Below, one piece after another: positions 53,420 to 61,527 of a stretch of DNA of 64,000 nt. The stretch is taken from the NCBI GenBank assembly GCA_964451305.1, contig CAYVHV010000008.1, forward strand, positions 38,135-102,134, written 5' to 3'. This stretch comes from SHLQ01 sp964451305 (GTDB lineage Bacteria; Actinomycetota; Acidimicrobiia; Acidimicrobiales; SHLQ01). Within the stretch, counting starts at the first letter, position 1. The number at the start of each line of letters is the position of its first letter. The position numbers and the translations under genes are program-made. The notes under the pieces were generated by a model. That model was not told the origin of the DNA. It did no database searches and was given only the letters and a program-made list of their open reading frames with translations.

Positions 53420-53790
53420 TGGCGCGACACCTAAGCACCAAGCAGCTCACCTCCTGGTTGAATGGCGAGATAGACCACGAGGAACACGACGAACACCTCA
53501 GCACCTGCGACAAGTGCGCGGAACGTATCGAAGAGATCAACCGCGACACGCTCGAGAGCAATGTCGAGGCAATTAGTGCAGAGATAGCGCCTGCACTACT
53601 CCAAATTCTCGAGCCTCCGGCCGACCTGCACGAACGCGTCAGTGAGCGGATCGCTGTCCGTCTCCAAACGCAAAACGATGTGAATCTGTTCGGCTCGCTC
53701 CTCGGCGTTCCGGTCGAAACTGCGAAGATCATGAGCGACGATCCCCTGCCAAGTCTAGATACATCTCGCTCAAACACCGACGAGGATTAG
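53419..53790 (+). CDS. Soluble zinc-binding (ZAS) anti-sigma factor
   Basis: A 123-residue acidic protein. The N-terminal domain contains the H-x3-C-x2-C zinc anti-sigma motif (EHLSTCDKC) after LTSWLNGEIDHEEHD. No TM segment follows, so it should act in the cytoplasm, as redox-responsive ZAS proteins do. It presumably binds the sigma factor encoded by the overlapping upstream gene. The signal it senses is not deducible. Confidence 0.82.
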   Translation: MARHLSTKQLTSWLNGEIDHEEHDEHLSTCDKCAERIEEINRDTLESNVEAISAEIAPALLQILEPPADLHERVSERIAVRLQTQNDVNLFGSLLGVPVETAKIMSDDPLPSLDTSRSNTDED

Positions 53791-53815
53791 TCCTTCGAGC
53801 GAACTGCCCTCTAGG

Positions 53816-54628
53816 GTGCGGGTGAACCTCACGCGCAATGAGAGGCAGTTCGTGGAATTCCAAGCAATACTGGCGCAGAGCGGGACAACAACCGCGCTCG
53901 TAGCTGTCGGGCTCGTCATCGGCGGATTCATTTTGGGATCGGTTGCCGCGTCGATCTCGAGGCGCATTACGAGCAATGAACGGCAACCCGAAGTAATCCA
54001 GACGTCTTCGGGAGCACTGGCTACTTTGGCCTTCTCGGTCGTGCTCATTATCGCGCTGGTAGCGGCCCTTGGCGTCATCAACTCGGCATCGCTCGATCAG
54101 CTTCTTACCGACGTCACTAACTTTCTGCCACGAGCCATCGCCGCCGCGATCGTCTTTATTCTCGCGAACATTGTGGGCAACCTGGCCGAGACCGGCGTTG
54201 CTCAAAGCCTTGGCCATGTGAGCCCATCGGTCCGCCAGCGCGTTCCGACCGCAGTCAAGATGCTGATCCTTGGTTTCGGTGGTGTTATCGCTGCGAATCA
54301 GCTCGGCATCAATACGAATGTCGTCTTGATCGCTGTGGGAGCGCTCTTCTTCGGAATCGCTGGCGCGGCGGCATTGCTCGCTGGGTTCGGCGGTCGTCCA
54401 GTAGCCGAGGAAATCGCTGCTGGTCGTGCGGTTCGCCGGGAACTCAAAGTCGGCGATACCGTCCGCATTAACGGGGTCGAAGGGGACATAACCGCTATTG
54501 GTTCAACCTCTACCCAAATCACAAGCGCACGCCACATCACCCTCGTCCCGAACACAGAAATGCTCGGCCATCGGGTTGAAGTCGTTCAAGACGAGCCAAA
54601 TATTCAACTCGCTCCGGACCCCGAGTAG
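53816..54628 (+). CDS. Conserved TM-helix/MscS-like membrane protein
   Basis: 270 residues with four or more TM helices (TTALVAVGLVIGGFILGSV, LAFSVVLIIALVAALGVI, FLPRAIAAAIVFILANIVG, VVLIAVGALFFGIAGAAALLAG). A soluble C-terminal beta domain follows (KVGDTVRINGVEGDITAIGSTSTQI, then VPNTEML), which is the MscS-type upper vestibule signature. A small-conductance mechanosensitive or related ion-channel role is likely. It starts with GTG 25 nt after the anti-sigma gene, suggesting one operon with the sigma factor. Confidence 0.83.
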   Translation: MRVNLTRNERQFVEFQAILAQSGTTTALVAVGLVIGGFILGSVAASISRRITSNERQPEVIQTSSGALATLAFSVVLIIALVAALGVINSASLDQLLTDVTNFLPRAIAAAIVFILANIVGNLAETGVAQSLGHVSPSVRQRVPTAVKMLILGFGGVIAANQLGINTNVVLIAVGALFFGIAGAAALLAGFGGRPVAEEIAAGRAVRRELKVGDTVRINGVEGDITAIGSTSTQITSARHITLVPNTEMLGHRVEVVQDEPNIQLAPDPE

Positions 54629-54742
54629 CCGGTCACGCCACCCGCTGTCGTGGGTGGATGTGAAATTCCGACCTCCAGAACTCAACCAACTGTCTTCTCT
54701 ACCGATCTGTACTAAGCAGGCCGGTAGGAGAAACCTCGGAAA

Positions 54743-55594
54743 ATGGCGATCAGTCCAGAAGAACTCAGAACGAAGACCTTTGCGGTCGTTCCAAAGGGCT
54801 ACGACCGTCCAGAGGTGAACCGGTACCTAAGCGAAATCGCAGACGAGCTCTCACAGTTCAACAACGCGGCACACTCCGACGACGAAGCCGCTTCGGCAAT
54901 TACCGAAGCCATCATCGCTGACGGACCTGCCGAAGCAACACCGCCGTCGGAGCGAAAAGCGCCAACCGATGACTTCGATCGTGTCGGCAACGAGATCTCC
55001 TTGATGCTGCGTCAAGCTCAAGAAAGCGCAATGAAGATCCGTGAGGATGCAGAGCTCGAAGCTCGCACTCTGGTGGACCAAGTCCGTCTCGACATCGAGG
55101 CGGATCGCGTCGCTCATGAACAGGCCGCAGGCCAGCTCATCAGCCGCACCGAGGAGCGAGCTCTCGAGATCCGCACCTCAGCCGAAGAGTATGCCGACGA
55201 AACTCGCCGGTCGGTCGACCAGTACGCCGAGACCCGTCGAACCGAACTCGATATTGAGCTCGCCGACGCAGAGTCCGAGGCTGCAGCGACACGCCAGTTG
55301 ACAGCCGAACACCTAAACGCAGCGAACAGCGAAGCCGAATCCATCGTCGATGACGCTCGCGACCGAGCAACAGAGATCATCTCTCAAGCAGAACTCGATG
55401 CCCAGGCCCGAAGCGACGAGATGCTCGATCACGCAAACACCCAGCTCCAAGAGCTCATGGATGCGGAGCATCGCACCCGCAAAGAACTCGACCAAACGCG
55501 CCGTAACATCTCGACTCTTCTCGATCAGCCGAGCATCAGCGAACAGCGCCAAATCAACGCAGTGGACCACGCTGCCGATCTGACCGGCTCCTAG
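54743..55594 (+). CDS. DivIVA-domain coiled-coil protein
   Basis: 283 residues. The N-terminal DivIVA membrane-binding motif (ISPEELRTKTFAVVPKGYDRPEVNRYL) is followed by a linker and a long continuous coiled coil (about 80-270) rich in Glu/Ala/Arg. Such proteins bind curved membrane and organise polar growth or septation. This is probably a Wag31 relative, but it sits outside a cell-division cluster, so it may be a specialised paralogue. It follows the ECF/MscS-like cluster in the same direction. Confidence 0.85.
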   Translation: MAISPEELRTKTFAVVPKGYDRPEVNRYLSEIADELSQFNNAAHSDDEAASAITEAIIADGPAEATPPSERKAPTDDFDRVGNEISLMLRQAQESAMKIREDAELEARTLVDQVRLDIEADRVAHEQAAGQLISRTEERALEIRTSAEEYADETRRSVDQYAETRRTELDIELADAESEAAATRQLTAEHLNAANSEAESIVDDARDRATEIISQAELDAQARSDEMLDHANTQLQELMDAEHRTRKELDQTRRNISTLLDQPSISEQRQINAVDHAADLTGS

Positions 55595-55602
55595 AAGGCT
55601 TC

Positions 55603-55947
55603 CTACTCCGGCAAACCCGCAGGAAGTGCGAAGGTGCCATCCCCGCCACAGGGAAAGTCGACGACGGAAATGACTGCGTCGACATTTAACGGACCGTAGA
55701 GGTGAGGGAAATTCTCGCTTTCACCATGCGAACCCGGTTCATACACGACCTCCGATGTGAGCCGCTCAGGGTCGATGACGAGGATCGATAGATCCTGTCG
55801 GCCCGAGTAGAGCAGGTTCGCCGGCCGAAGAACCTGACGCTTCTCCGACAGGTGGATGAACCCCTCAGACTCCAACCCGTCGGGATGGTATTCGCCGCGG
55901 TCCTGAGCGTCGACCCAGCCCTGCTTTTCGATGATGTGAAACAGCAC
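55603..55947 (-). CDS. DUF952 family protein
   Basis: A compact 114-residue protein of the DUF952 fold: LFHIIEKQGW start, EGFIHLSEKRQVLRPANLLYSG, LSILVIDPERL, and the FPHLYGPLNVDAV end. The fold resembles ADP-ribosyltransferase-like toxins, but the family function is unknown. Convergent with the DivIVA gene. Confidence 0.85.
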   Translation of the reverse strand: MLFHIIEKQGWVDAQDRGEYHPDGLESEGFIHLSEKRQVLRPANLLYSGRQDLSILVIDPERLTSEVVYEPGSHGESENFPHLYGPLNVDAVISVVDFPCGGDGTFALPAGLPE

Positions 55948-56033
55948 AAACTCAGACTATGACCGCTCACGCAGATACCCGCGCCAATAGCTGCCGCGCG
56001 CGCTCGTTCGTCGGATAGCTTGGTCGCTCCCCC

Positions 56034-57683
56034 ATGGCGACCACCGTGACCCTCCGACGCTGGCAGCGAGATGCTCTGATCGCTTTCGCTGACCGGCCCC
56101 ATCCAGACTTCCTGGCCGTGGCATGTCCCGGCGCGGGCAAGACGACCTTCGCCCTCTCGGCCATCCGAGCTGAACTCGGTGGCCGTTCTCGCCCCCTCGT
56201 GATCTGTGTCCCCACCGCTCACCTAAAGCAGCAGTGGGCCGAGGCAGCCGCGCGTTTTGGGCTGCACCTCGACCCCGATTGGCACCCCCAAGACGGAATC
56301 GCAAGCGACATGCACGGGATCATCGTCACGTACGCGCAAGCAGCATCGGCCCGGCATCACCTGCGCACATTTGCCGAGGCAGGCGTCGTGGTCCTCGACG
56401 AGGTCCATCACGCCGCGGCGGATCGCTCTTGGGGCGATGGGGTGTTCCACGCGTTCCAAACTGCGGACGTTCGCCTGCTCTTGTCAGGCACCCCGTTCCG
56501 CAGTGACGACAACCCAATTCCCTTCGTGCGGTACACCTTTGGTGACCATGGCGAAGCGGTCGCCGATTTCGAGTACGGCTATGGCGACGCCCTCGTCGAG
56601 GGAGGCGTCGTCCGACCCGTCTATTTCCCTCGGTTCGACGGCCACATGGAATGGATGGACGCGAACGGTTCCATCAAGGAAGCCACCTTCAGCGACGAGA
56701 TCGACCGGTCTGACTGGAGCGCCCGACTCCGTACCGCACTCGACAGTGACGGCGGGTGGCTGCCGACAGTCCTCAAGAAAGCCAACGACCGGCTAACAAA
56801 GATCCGCAAGTCGCACACAAATGCTGGTGGCCTCGTCATCGCCATCGACCATGAACACGCCCGCGAGATCGCGGCCAAGATCAGCACCATTTCTGGCGTT
56901 ACGCCTGAGGTCGTCCTCAGTGACGACCCGAAGGCTTCAGAAAAGATCGATTCCTTTGCCAAGAGTGACGCGCCGTGGATCGTCGCGGTGCGAATGATCT
57001 CCGAAGGAGTCGACGTGCCTCGCTTGCGCGTCGCAGTCTTCGCGACGACCACCACAACGGCACTGTTCTTTCGTCAGGCCGTGGGGCGCGTTGCCCGCTG
57101 GACCCCGGGCCTGACCACCCAGCCAGCGTATTTCTACGTTCCCGACGATCACCGCCTCCGGGGGCATGCAGCAACGATTGCGTTGCAACGCCGCCATAGC
57201 GTCGAGAAACGACCAACCTCGGTCGAAAGGAAAGACCCGGCAGCACTCGACAGCCAAGAGGAACAGATGTCGTTGTTCTCCGCTCTCTCCTCGACGGCGC
57301 TCGAAGAAGTTGCGACTCCCGGCCACGATGGCATCGACCCTGAAGAAGCCGAGATTACCTCCACCGCAGGTGATCTCGCTGGCCACCCGTTCGATCTACC
57401 ACCCCCACCCCCGTTGGCCGGAAGATCTGGGACCGACGGTGGCGACGTGCCCGCCGCCCTGGCCGACATTCGCAGCCGCTTCGCTGGCAAGAAAGAACTC
57501 CGCGACCGCAACAGCGACCGGGTTCGGACCATTTCTCAGATCCTCGGCTGGGAACACCGCGCCGTCAACGGAGAACTCAACCGACGCTCCGGGATTCATC
57601 GCATCACCGAAGCCACCGCCGACCAGCTCCAGCACCGTCTCACCTGCGCCGACAAATGGCTCGATGAGTTGACGGGCGTGTAG
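56034..57683 (+). CDS. DEAD/DEAH-box superfamily 2 helicase
   Basis: 549 residues with helicase motif I CPGAGKTT, motif II DEVHH, motif III SGTPFR, motif IV-V region RMISEGVDVPRL and motif VI QAVGRVAR. The shape resembles XPB/restriction-type helicases acting on DNA. After the helicase core (about 390) comes an acidic, Pro-rich linker and a small C-terminal helical domain (about 475-549: RDRNSDRVRTISQILGWEHRAV) that I do not recognise. It stands alone, with no methylase or nuclease partner nearby. Confidence 0.87.
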   Translation: MATTVTLRRWQRDALIAFADRPHPDFLAVACPGAGKTTFALSAIRAELGGRSRPLVICVPTAHLKQQWAEAAARFGLHLDPDWHPQDGIASDMHGIIVTYAQAASARHHLRTFAEAGVVVLDEVHHAAADRSWGDGVFHAFQTADVRLLLSGTPFRSDDNPIPFVRYTFGDHGEAVADFEYGYGDALVEGGVVRPVYFPRFDGHMEWMDANGSIKEATFSDEIDRSDWSARLRTALDSDGGWLPTVLKKANDRLTKIRKSHTNAGGLVIAIDHEHAREIAAKISTISGVTPEVVLSDDPKASEKIDSFAKSDAPWIVAVRMISEGVDVPRLRVAVFATTTTTALFFRQAVGRVARWTPGLTTQPAYFYVPDDHRLRGHAATIALQRRHSVEKRPTSVERKDPAALDSQEEQMSLFSALSSTALEEVATPGHDGIDPEEAEITSTAGDLAGHPFDLPPPPPLAGRSGTDGGDVPAALADIRSRFAGKKELRDRNSDRVRTISQILGWEHRAVNGELNRRSGIHRITEATADQLQHRLTCADKWLDELTGV

Positions 57684-57770
57684 TTCCGGCAGCGGCTCCG
57701 CCGCGATTTTGCCGGAGCTCCACATCCTTCCATTGTCCCCTCCGGGGGGCCGTTCAAACGGCACGGAGCC

Positions 57771-57851
57771 TTTGCGCCGGAGGCGGGGTTCGACGGCTTT
57801 GCGCCGGAGGCGGTATTTACAGGTTTTGCGCCGGAGGCGCGGTTTGAGAAG
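57771..57851. repeat. Three imperfect 27-nt tandem repeats
   Basis: TTTGCGCCGGAGGCG recurs at 57771, 57798 and 57825, exactly 27 nt apart, with diverged 12-nt tails. A 6-bp palindrome (GCCGTT-CA-AACGGC, 57749-57762) lies just before. The array is in the intergenic region between convergent genes. Confidence 0.8.
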
Positions 57852-57859
57852 GTCCGCCG

Positions 57860-57884
57860 GGACCGCCTTGGTCCTTAACTTTTT
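57860..57884 (+). terminator. Candidate terminator after the helicase gene
   Basis: Stem GGACC/GGTCC with a 5-nt loop, then TTAAC and five Ts. The stem is short but the position, 175 nt after the helicase stop and at the 3' end of a convergent gene, fits. Alternative pairing with an upstream GGTCC is possible. Confidence 0.5.
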
Positions 57885-58579
57885 GCTCGGCGGGCTTCTA
57901 GGGCCAGACCGATCTCTTCGAACATCTCCATCACACCCGTGAATTCGGGGATGCCACGGAGTCGGCGGTCGGCGTAGAACACCGCGCCCAAGAACCCAAA
58001 GAACCCAGCACCGGTCCCAATGATGGTTCGGATGAACAAGAAGCTACTTCCTGAATCCGTTTGCCCGAGAAGCCAAATTTCAAAGCCGACGGTAACCAAC
58101 TGATAGATCGCATAGCCGAGCGTGAGATTACGCATCGTTGAGATGTAGATCGGATGGGCTTTCGTTCGTTCGTCAAACGGCAAGACCAGTGGAGCGAGCA
58201 ATCCTGCAGCGGCCTTTCCAATAATGACCGACACGAGCGCAGCAAGGCCGAGCGCAACCTTGAGCCCGATGCCGATGGCAAGAAATACGTCCTCGCCCCA
58301 GATCAACCCGGCGATACCCCGCAAGAACAGATACGCAGCGAGCGATGGAATCCACCAGCCGATGGCAACGCCTCGGCGCTTGCGCTGAAAAACCGACCAG
58401 CCCGCCGCCAACGTCATGAGAATGATGGCGATCCGATCGCCCCAGATATCGCTGCCGAGAAACCTCGAACCGATCTGCTCACCGATAAAGAAGCCGGCGA
58501 GGGGCAGAACTCCCTCGATCGACGAACCCTGACGGAACGCAAGCGGAAGGTCATCTGGTTCGTTCACGGAGGTGGCCAT
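57875..58579 (-). CDS. Membrane protein, possibly DUF3159/septation protein A-like
   Basis: 234 residues with about six hydrophobic helices. The pattern VLPLAGFFIGEQIG, RRGVAIGWWIPSLAAYLFLRG and PFDERTKAHPIYISTMRNLTLGYA, with paired helices and short loops, loosely recalls DUF3159 and septation-protein-A folds; the assignment is tentative. It is downstream of the TrhA gene by 6 nt and probably co-transcribed. Confidence 0.65.
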   Translation of the reverse strand: MATSVNEPDDLPLAFRQGSSIEGVLPLAGFFIGEQIGSRFLGSDIWGDRIAIILMTLAAGWSVFQRKRRGVAIGWWIPSLAAYLFLRGIAGLIWGEDVFLAIGIGLKVALGLAALVSVIIGKAAAGLLAPLVLPFDERTKAHPIYISTMRNLTLGYAIYQLVTVGFEIWLLGQTDSGSSFLFIRTIIGTGAGFFGFLGAVFYADRRLRGIPEFTGVMEMFEEIGLALEARRAKS

Positions 58580-58585
58580 CAGAAC

Positions 58586-59275
58586 CTAGAGCGGAGCTTT
58601 CCCGGTGAGGATCAAGGCGAACAACACGAAGTGGATCGCGGTGCCGACGATGACAAAGACGTGCCATATTTCGTGATAGCCGAATACATCGGGATTCGGA
58701 TTCGGTCGTTGGCCGCCAACGATCAACGCACCGACGGTAAATACCGCGCCGCCAGCGAGCAAGATCGCAATGCCCGCACCACCGACGGCGCTGGCGATTG
58801 GCAGGACGAAGAAGATGGGCCACCATCCAGTGATGAGGAAGATGGTGTTCATCATCCCCTTCGGTGGGTGGAACGGCAGCCAAATCGTCGTGATGCCAGC
58901 GGCCGCGCACGCAGACATTCCACCGAAGAGCAACCATCCAAGTCCGCCACCGACGGCGTATGCAACGGGCGCGGTCGACGCAGCGATGTACACGAGGATC
59001 ATCGACTGGTCGAGCATGAAGAGTTTGTGCAGGCGGGCTGGTTCCCACACCCGATAGTGCGCTGCGGCACTGGCGCTATAGAGGCCCACCGCAGCGACGC
59101 CGTATCCAAACGCAACCGCTCGGGCTTGCCCCGAATCAGCGACGATCATCAAGAAGATGCCACCGAGCGCCGCGATCGGAACCATCCACTTGTGCATCTT
59201 CCCCCGCCATTTCGGGCGTGGAAGATCGAGAACGCGACGAACTGACGGGCTGTAGTCATCGTGAGTCGCTTTCAC
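58586..59275 (-). CDS. Haemolysin III/TrhA (PAQR-family) membrane protein
   Basis: 229 residues with seven predicted TM helices. PAQR landmarks are present: SASAAAHYRVWEP (Ser and His), LDQSMILVYIAASTAP (Asp) and YHEIWHVFVIVGTAIHFV (two His), the zinc-site residues of the family. Homologues affect membrane energetics and fluidity in bacteria. Coupled to the following membrane-protein gene. Confidence 0.88.
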   Translation of the reverse strand: MKATHDDYSPSVRRVLDLPRPKWRGKMHKWMVPIAALGGIFLMIVADSGQARAVAFGYGVAAVGLYSASAAAHYRVWEPARLHKLFMLDQSMILVYIAASTAPVAYAVGGGLGWLLFGGMSACAAAGITTIWLPFHPPKGMMNTIFLITGWWPIFFVLPIASAVGGAGIAILLAGGAVFTVGALIVGGQRPNPNPDVFGYHEIWHVFVIVGTAIHFVLFALILTGKAPL

Positions 59276-59409
59276 CGTGAAAAGTCTGCCGTCTCAACAA
59301 CTGATTTGTTGCGATGACACCAAAAATTCTCATGTTCGCCCGCGTCGGGTCCTTTTTGGCGGAGCGGCACGTCGTCGCCAAGACTGTGTCCGCCCCCTAG
59401 CGTGGAGAT

Positions 59410-59724
59410 GTGCGTAGACCTCCCTCGCTCCCCCATTCGCCAATCGGTGTTGTGATCGTTGCGATACTCGTCGGCGCGTTGGTGTTCTCGGTTCCGTCCA
59501 TCGTTTTCGCCCCTGTAGTCAGCGCGCAAGTCACCGATCTTGAAGAGGACGTCGACGACACGCCAGGGCTTGGCGTGATCACCGGTACGCCCGACCCCGG
59601 ACCCGATCCAGAAGATGCTGGTGATCGCGGTGGCTTCGCGCAGCTCGGCGTAGCGATCGTTCTTCTCGGGGGGATTGCCTTCATTGCCTCCCGGGTGGTC
59701 AAAGGTGCGCGCCTCAGCGGATGA
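59410..59724 (+). CDS. Small envelope protein with signal peptide and C-terminal TM helix
   Basis: 104 residues: a hydrophobic N-terminus (GVVIVAILVGALVFSV) ending near VVSAQ, a short acidic Pro/Gly-rich middle (DLEEDVDDTPGLG) and a C-terminal helix (GVAIVLLGGIAFIAS) with a basic end. Probably a small membrane-spanning exported protein. A GTG start is used with a close GGAG. Family unknown. Confidence 0.6.
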   Translation: MRRPPSLPHSPIGVVIVAILVGALVFSVPSIVFAPVVSAQVTDLEEDVDDTPGLGVITGTPDPGPDPEDAGDRGGFAQLGVAIVLLGGIAFIASRVVKGARLSG

Positions 59725-59837
59725 CCCGGTCGTGCCGGCAGGCTAGAGAACACTTGCGAACCCAACAGATGTAGTAGAAAAGGCGTTGGTAGTGCACCCG
59801 CTGCTTTATGCCTGCCTTTCTCGACCGAAGGTGTCCT

Positions 59838-59897
59838 ATGACGATCGAAAAGCTCGAGATCTCCGAGTTCCTCAGCGAGTTCAACAGGAAGGGGTGA
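59838..59897 (+). CDS. Possible 19-residue leader ORF
   Basis: ATG after GAAGGTGTCCT opens MTIEKLEISEFLSEFNRKG and stops in a TGA that overlaps the next GTG start (GTGA). The spacing and overlap suggest a real small ORF that couples translation to the downstream gene; no attenuator structure is evident. Confidence 0.4.
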   Translation: MTIEKLEISEFLSEFNRKG

Positions 59898-60619
59898 CCG
59901 ACGTGTTCCATCGCTTTCACGCACTCACGTGCCACCCCGATGTCACCCGATTTGAGATCGAAGATGGGCTCGTGCGCACCGCCACTGCCTCGCTGCTGTC
60001 TCAAGAGACCACGATCAGTTCTGTCATTGCCGACGTGGAAATTCACGCGCATAGCGGATTCGATGCGAAGAGCAACGTCGACATTGCCTCGATCGCTCAG
60101 TACAACTCGTCGCTCTTGATATCCAGCACGGACGAAGCAGCGACGTCCCCTGAACATCTCGCTGAACTCGTCGCCGAGGTAGCAGTCGTTGGATCGTCTT
60201 GGCGCGTGAGCATCACCGAATTATCAGAACTCGAGAAGCCGTGGATCGGTGCAGCAACGCCCGGCCCGAAGATCACCGTATTCGCCAATCCTGATTCTGC
60301 TGTCGACTCGCCCCAATACCGAAGCGATATCGAAGAACTGGCAGGCGAAGTCTGTGCAGCCATTGGAGATGTCGGCTCGCGCATCTCACACATCGATGAC
60401 GGTTCTGCCCCGTTCACCACCGCAATCTCGTTCTGGTTCGCATCGCCTCGCAGCGCCGAAGCTGCGGTGGAGTCCGGCGAGTTTGAACGCATGTACGACT
60501 CGGCTCTCCTCGAGTCTGATTCGATCCTGTTCGTAGAGTCGATCGAGCACCGCATCATCCCCAACCCCAACACTTGGGCGACGACGACCGGCGTGGAACC
60601 GCCGGTCGTCGACCAATAG
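59894..60619 (+). CDS. Protein of unknown function (about 240 aa)
   Basis: An alpha/beta protein with no signal peptide. Features are HRFHALTCHPDVTRFEIEDG at the N-terminus and a C-terminal half with AAISFWFASPRSAEAAVESGEFERMYDSAL. The latter has the look of a dimeric alpha/beta-barrel (EthD-like) segment, but this is tentative. The GTG chosen overlaps the leader ORF stop; a GTG three codons on (59903) has better Shine-Dalgarno spacing. It directly precedes rbsK. Confidence 0.6.
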   Translation: MTDVFHRFHALTCHPDVTRFEIEDGLVRTATASLLSQETTISSVIADVEIHAHSGFDAKSNVDIASIAQYNSSLLISSTDEAATSPEHLAELVAEVAVVGSSWRVSITELSELEKPWIGAATPGPKITVFANPDSAVDSPQYRSDIEELAGEVCAAIGDVGSRISHIDDGSAPFTTAISFWFASPRSAEAAVESGEFERMYDSALLESDSILFVESIEHRIIPNPNTWATTTGVEPPVVDQ

Positions 60620-60621
60620 CG

Positions 60622-61527
60622 GTGCCTGGCCAGATCACCGTCGTTGGTTCAGCGAACCTCGACATCGTCGTCACCGTCCCGCATCATCCAACGACTGGTG
60701 AGACCGTGCTCGGCGGCGACCACGTACAGATCCCCGGCGGCAAAGGTGCGAATCAAGCCGTTGCGGGGGCGCGCCTCGGTGCGAGCGTCACCTTCGTTGG
60801 AATGGTCGGAAACGACAGTGCCGGAGCACAACTCCGCACTTCGCTCGAGGATTCCAACGTCTCGACTTCTGGGCTCGGCACCGCCGATGACACGCCGAGC
60901 GGTATTGCGCTCATCACCGTGGATTCACAAGGGGACAACGCGATCACAGTCAGTCCAGGGGCGAACGCGCTGGTCAGTGAGGCGCACGTTTCCGCACATA
61001 CGTCCGCCCTCGATGCTGCGGTTGTACAGCTGCAGCTCGAAATTCCGATGAGCACGGTCCTCCATGCTGCCAAGATGGCAACCGGGCTCGTCGTGCTCGA
61101 CCCCGCGCCGGCACCCGCTGATGGGATTCCTCGCGAACTACTCGACGCCATCGACGTCATCGTCCCGAACGAGACCGAACTCGCATTACTTACCGGCCGC
61201 GACATCGACGCAACAGACGTTGACGAGATCGCCGTTGCTGCACGGACCCTCTCGGTCGAGACCGTCGTTGTGACTCTCGGAGCGAGAGGCGCTGTCGTAG
61301 TGAGCGCAGATTCGACGACCCACGTCCCCAGCCCTTCGATCACCGCCGTCGATACGACCGCCGCGGGCGACGCCTTCCGAAGCGCACTTTCGGTCCGGCT
61401 TGCCACCGGAGCGTCCGCAGTCGAGGCCGCTCAGTTCGCTGTTCGCGCTGGCGCAGCGACGGCCATGGCATTCGGCGCTCAGCCCTCCCTTCCCACACCG
61501 CCCGAAATTGATCAACGGTTGCCATGA
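60622..61527 (+). CDS. rbsK: Ribokinase (PfkB family)
   Basis: Phosphorylates ribose to ribose 5-phosphate. The N-terminal VVGSANLDIVV and IPGGKGANQAV are ribokinase signatures, PNETELALLTG is mid-protein, and DTTAAGDAF carries the catalytic aspartate. The GTG start lies 2 nt after the preceding stop; the longer frame from 60574 lies inside the upstream gene. It overlaps the nucleoside hydrolase gene by 4 nt, so substrate would come directly from that enzyme. Confidence 0.9.
   Translation: MPGQITVVGSANLDIVVTVPHHPTTGETVLGGDHVQIPGGKGANQAVAGARLGASVTFVGMVGNDSAGAQLRTSLEDSNVSTSGLGTADDTPSGIALITVDSQGDNAITVSPGANALVSEAHVSAHTSALDAAVVQLQLEIPMSTVLHAAKMATGLVVLDPAPAPADGIPRELLDAIDVIVPNETELALLTGRDIDATDVDEIAVAARTLSVETVVVTLGARGAVVVSADSTTHVPSPSITAVDTTAAGDAFRSALSVRLATGASAVEAAQFAVRAGAATAMAFGAQPSLPTPPEIDQRLP

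Noticed and set aside
58154..59245. A 363-codon plus-strand frame opposite the TrhA and membrane genes
   Set aside because: It is highly charged with no hydrophobic core, and it mirrors the two membrane proteins that carry clear PAQR and TM features.
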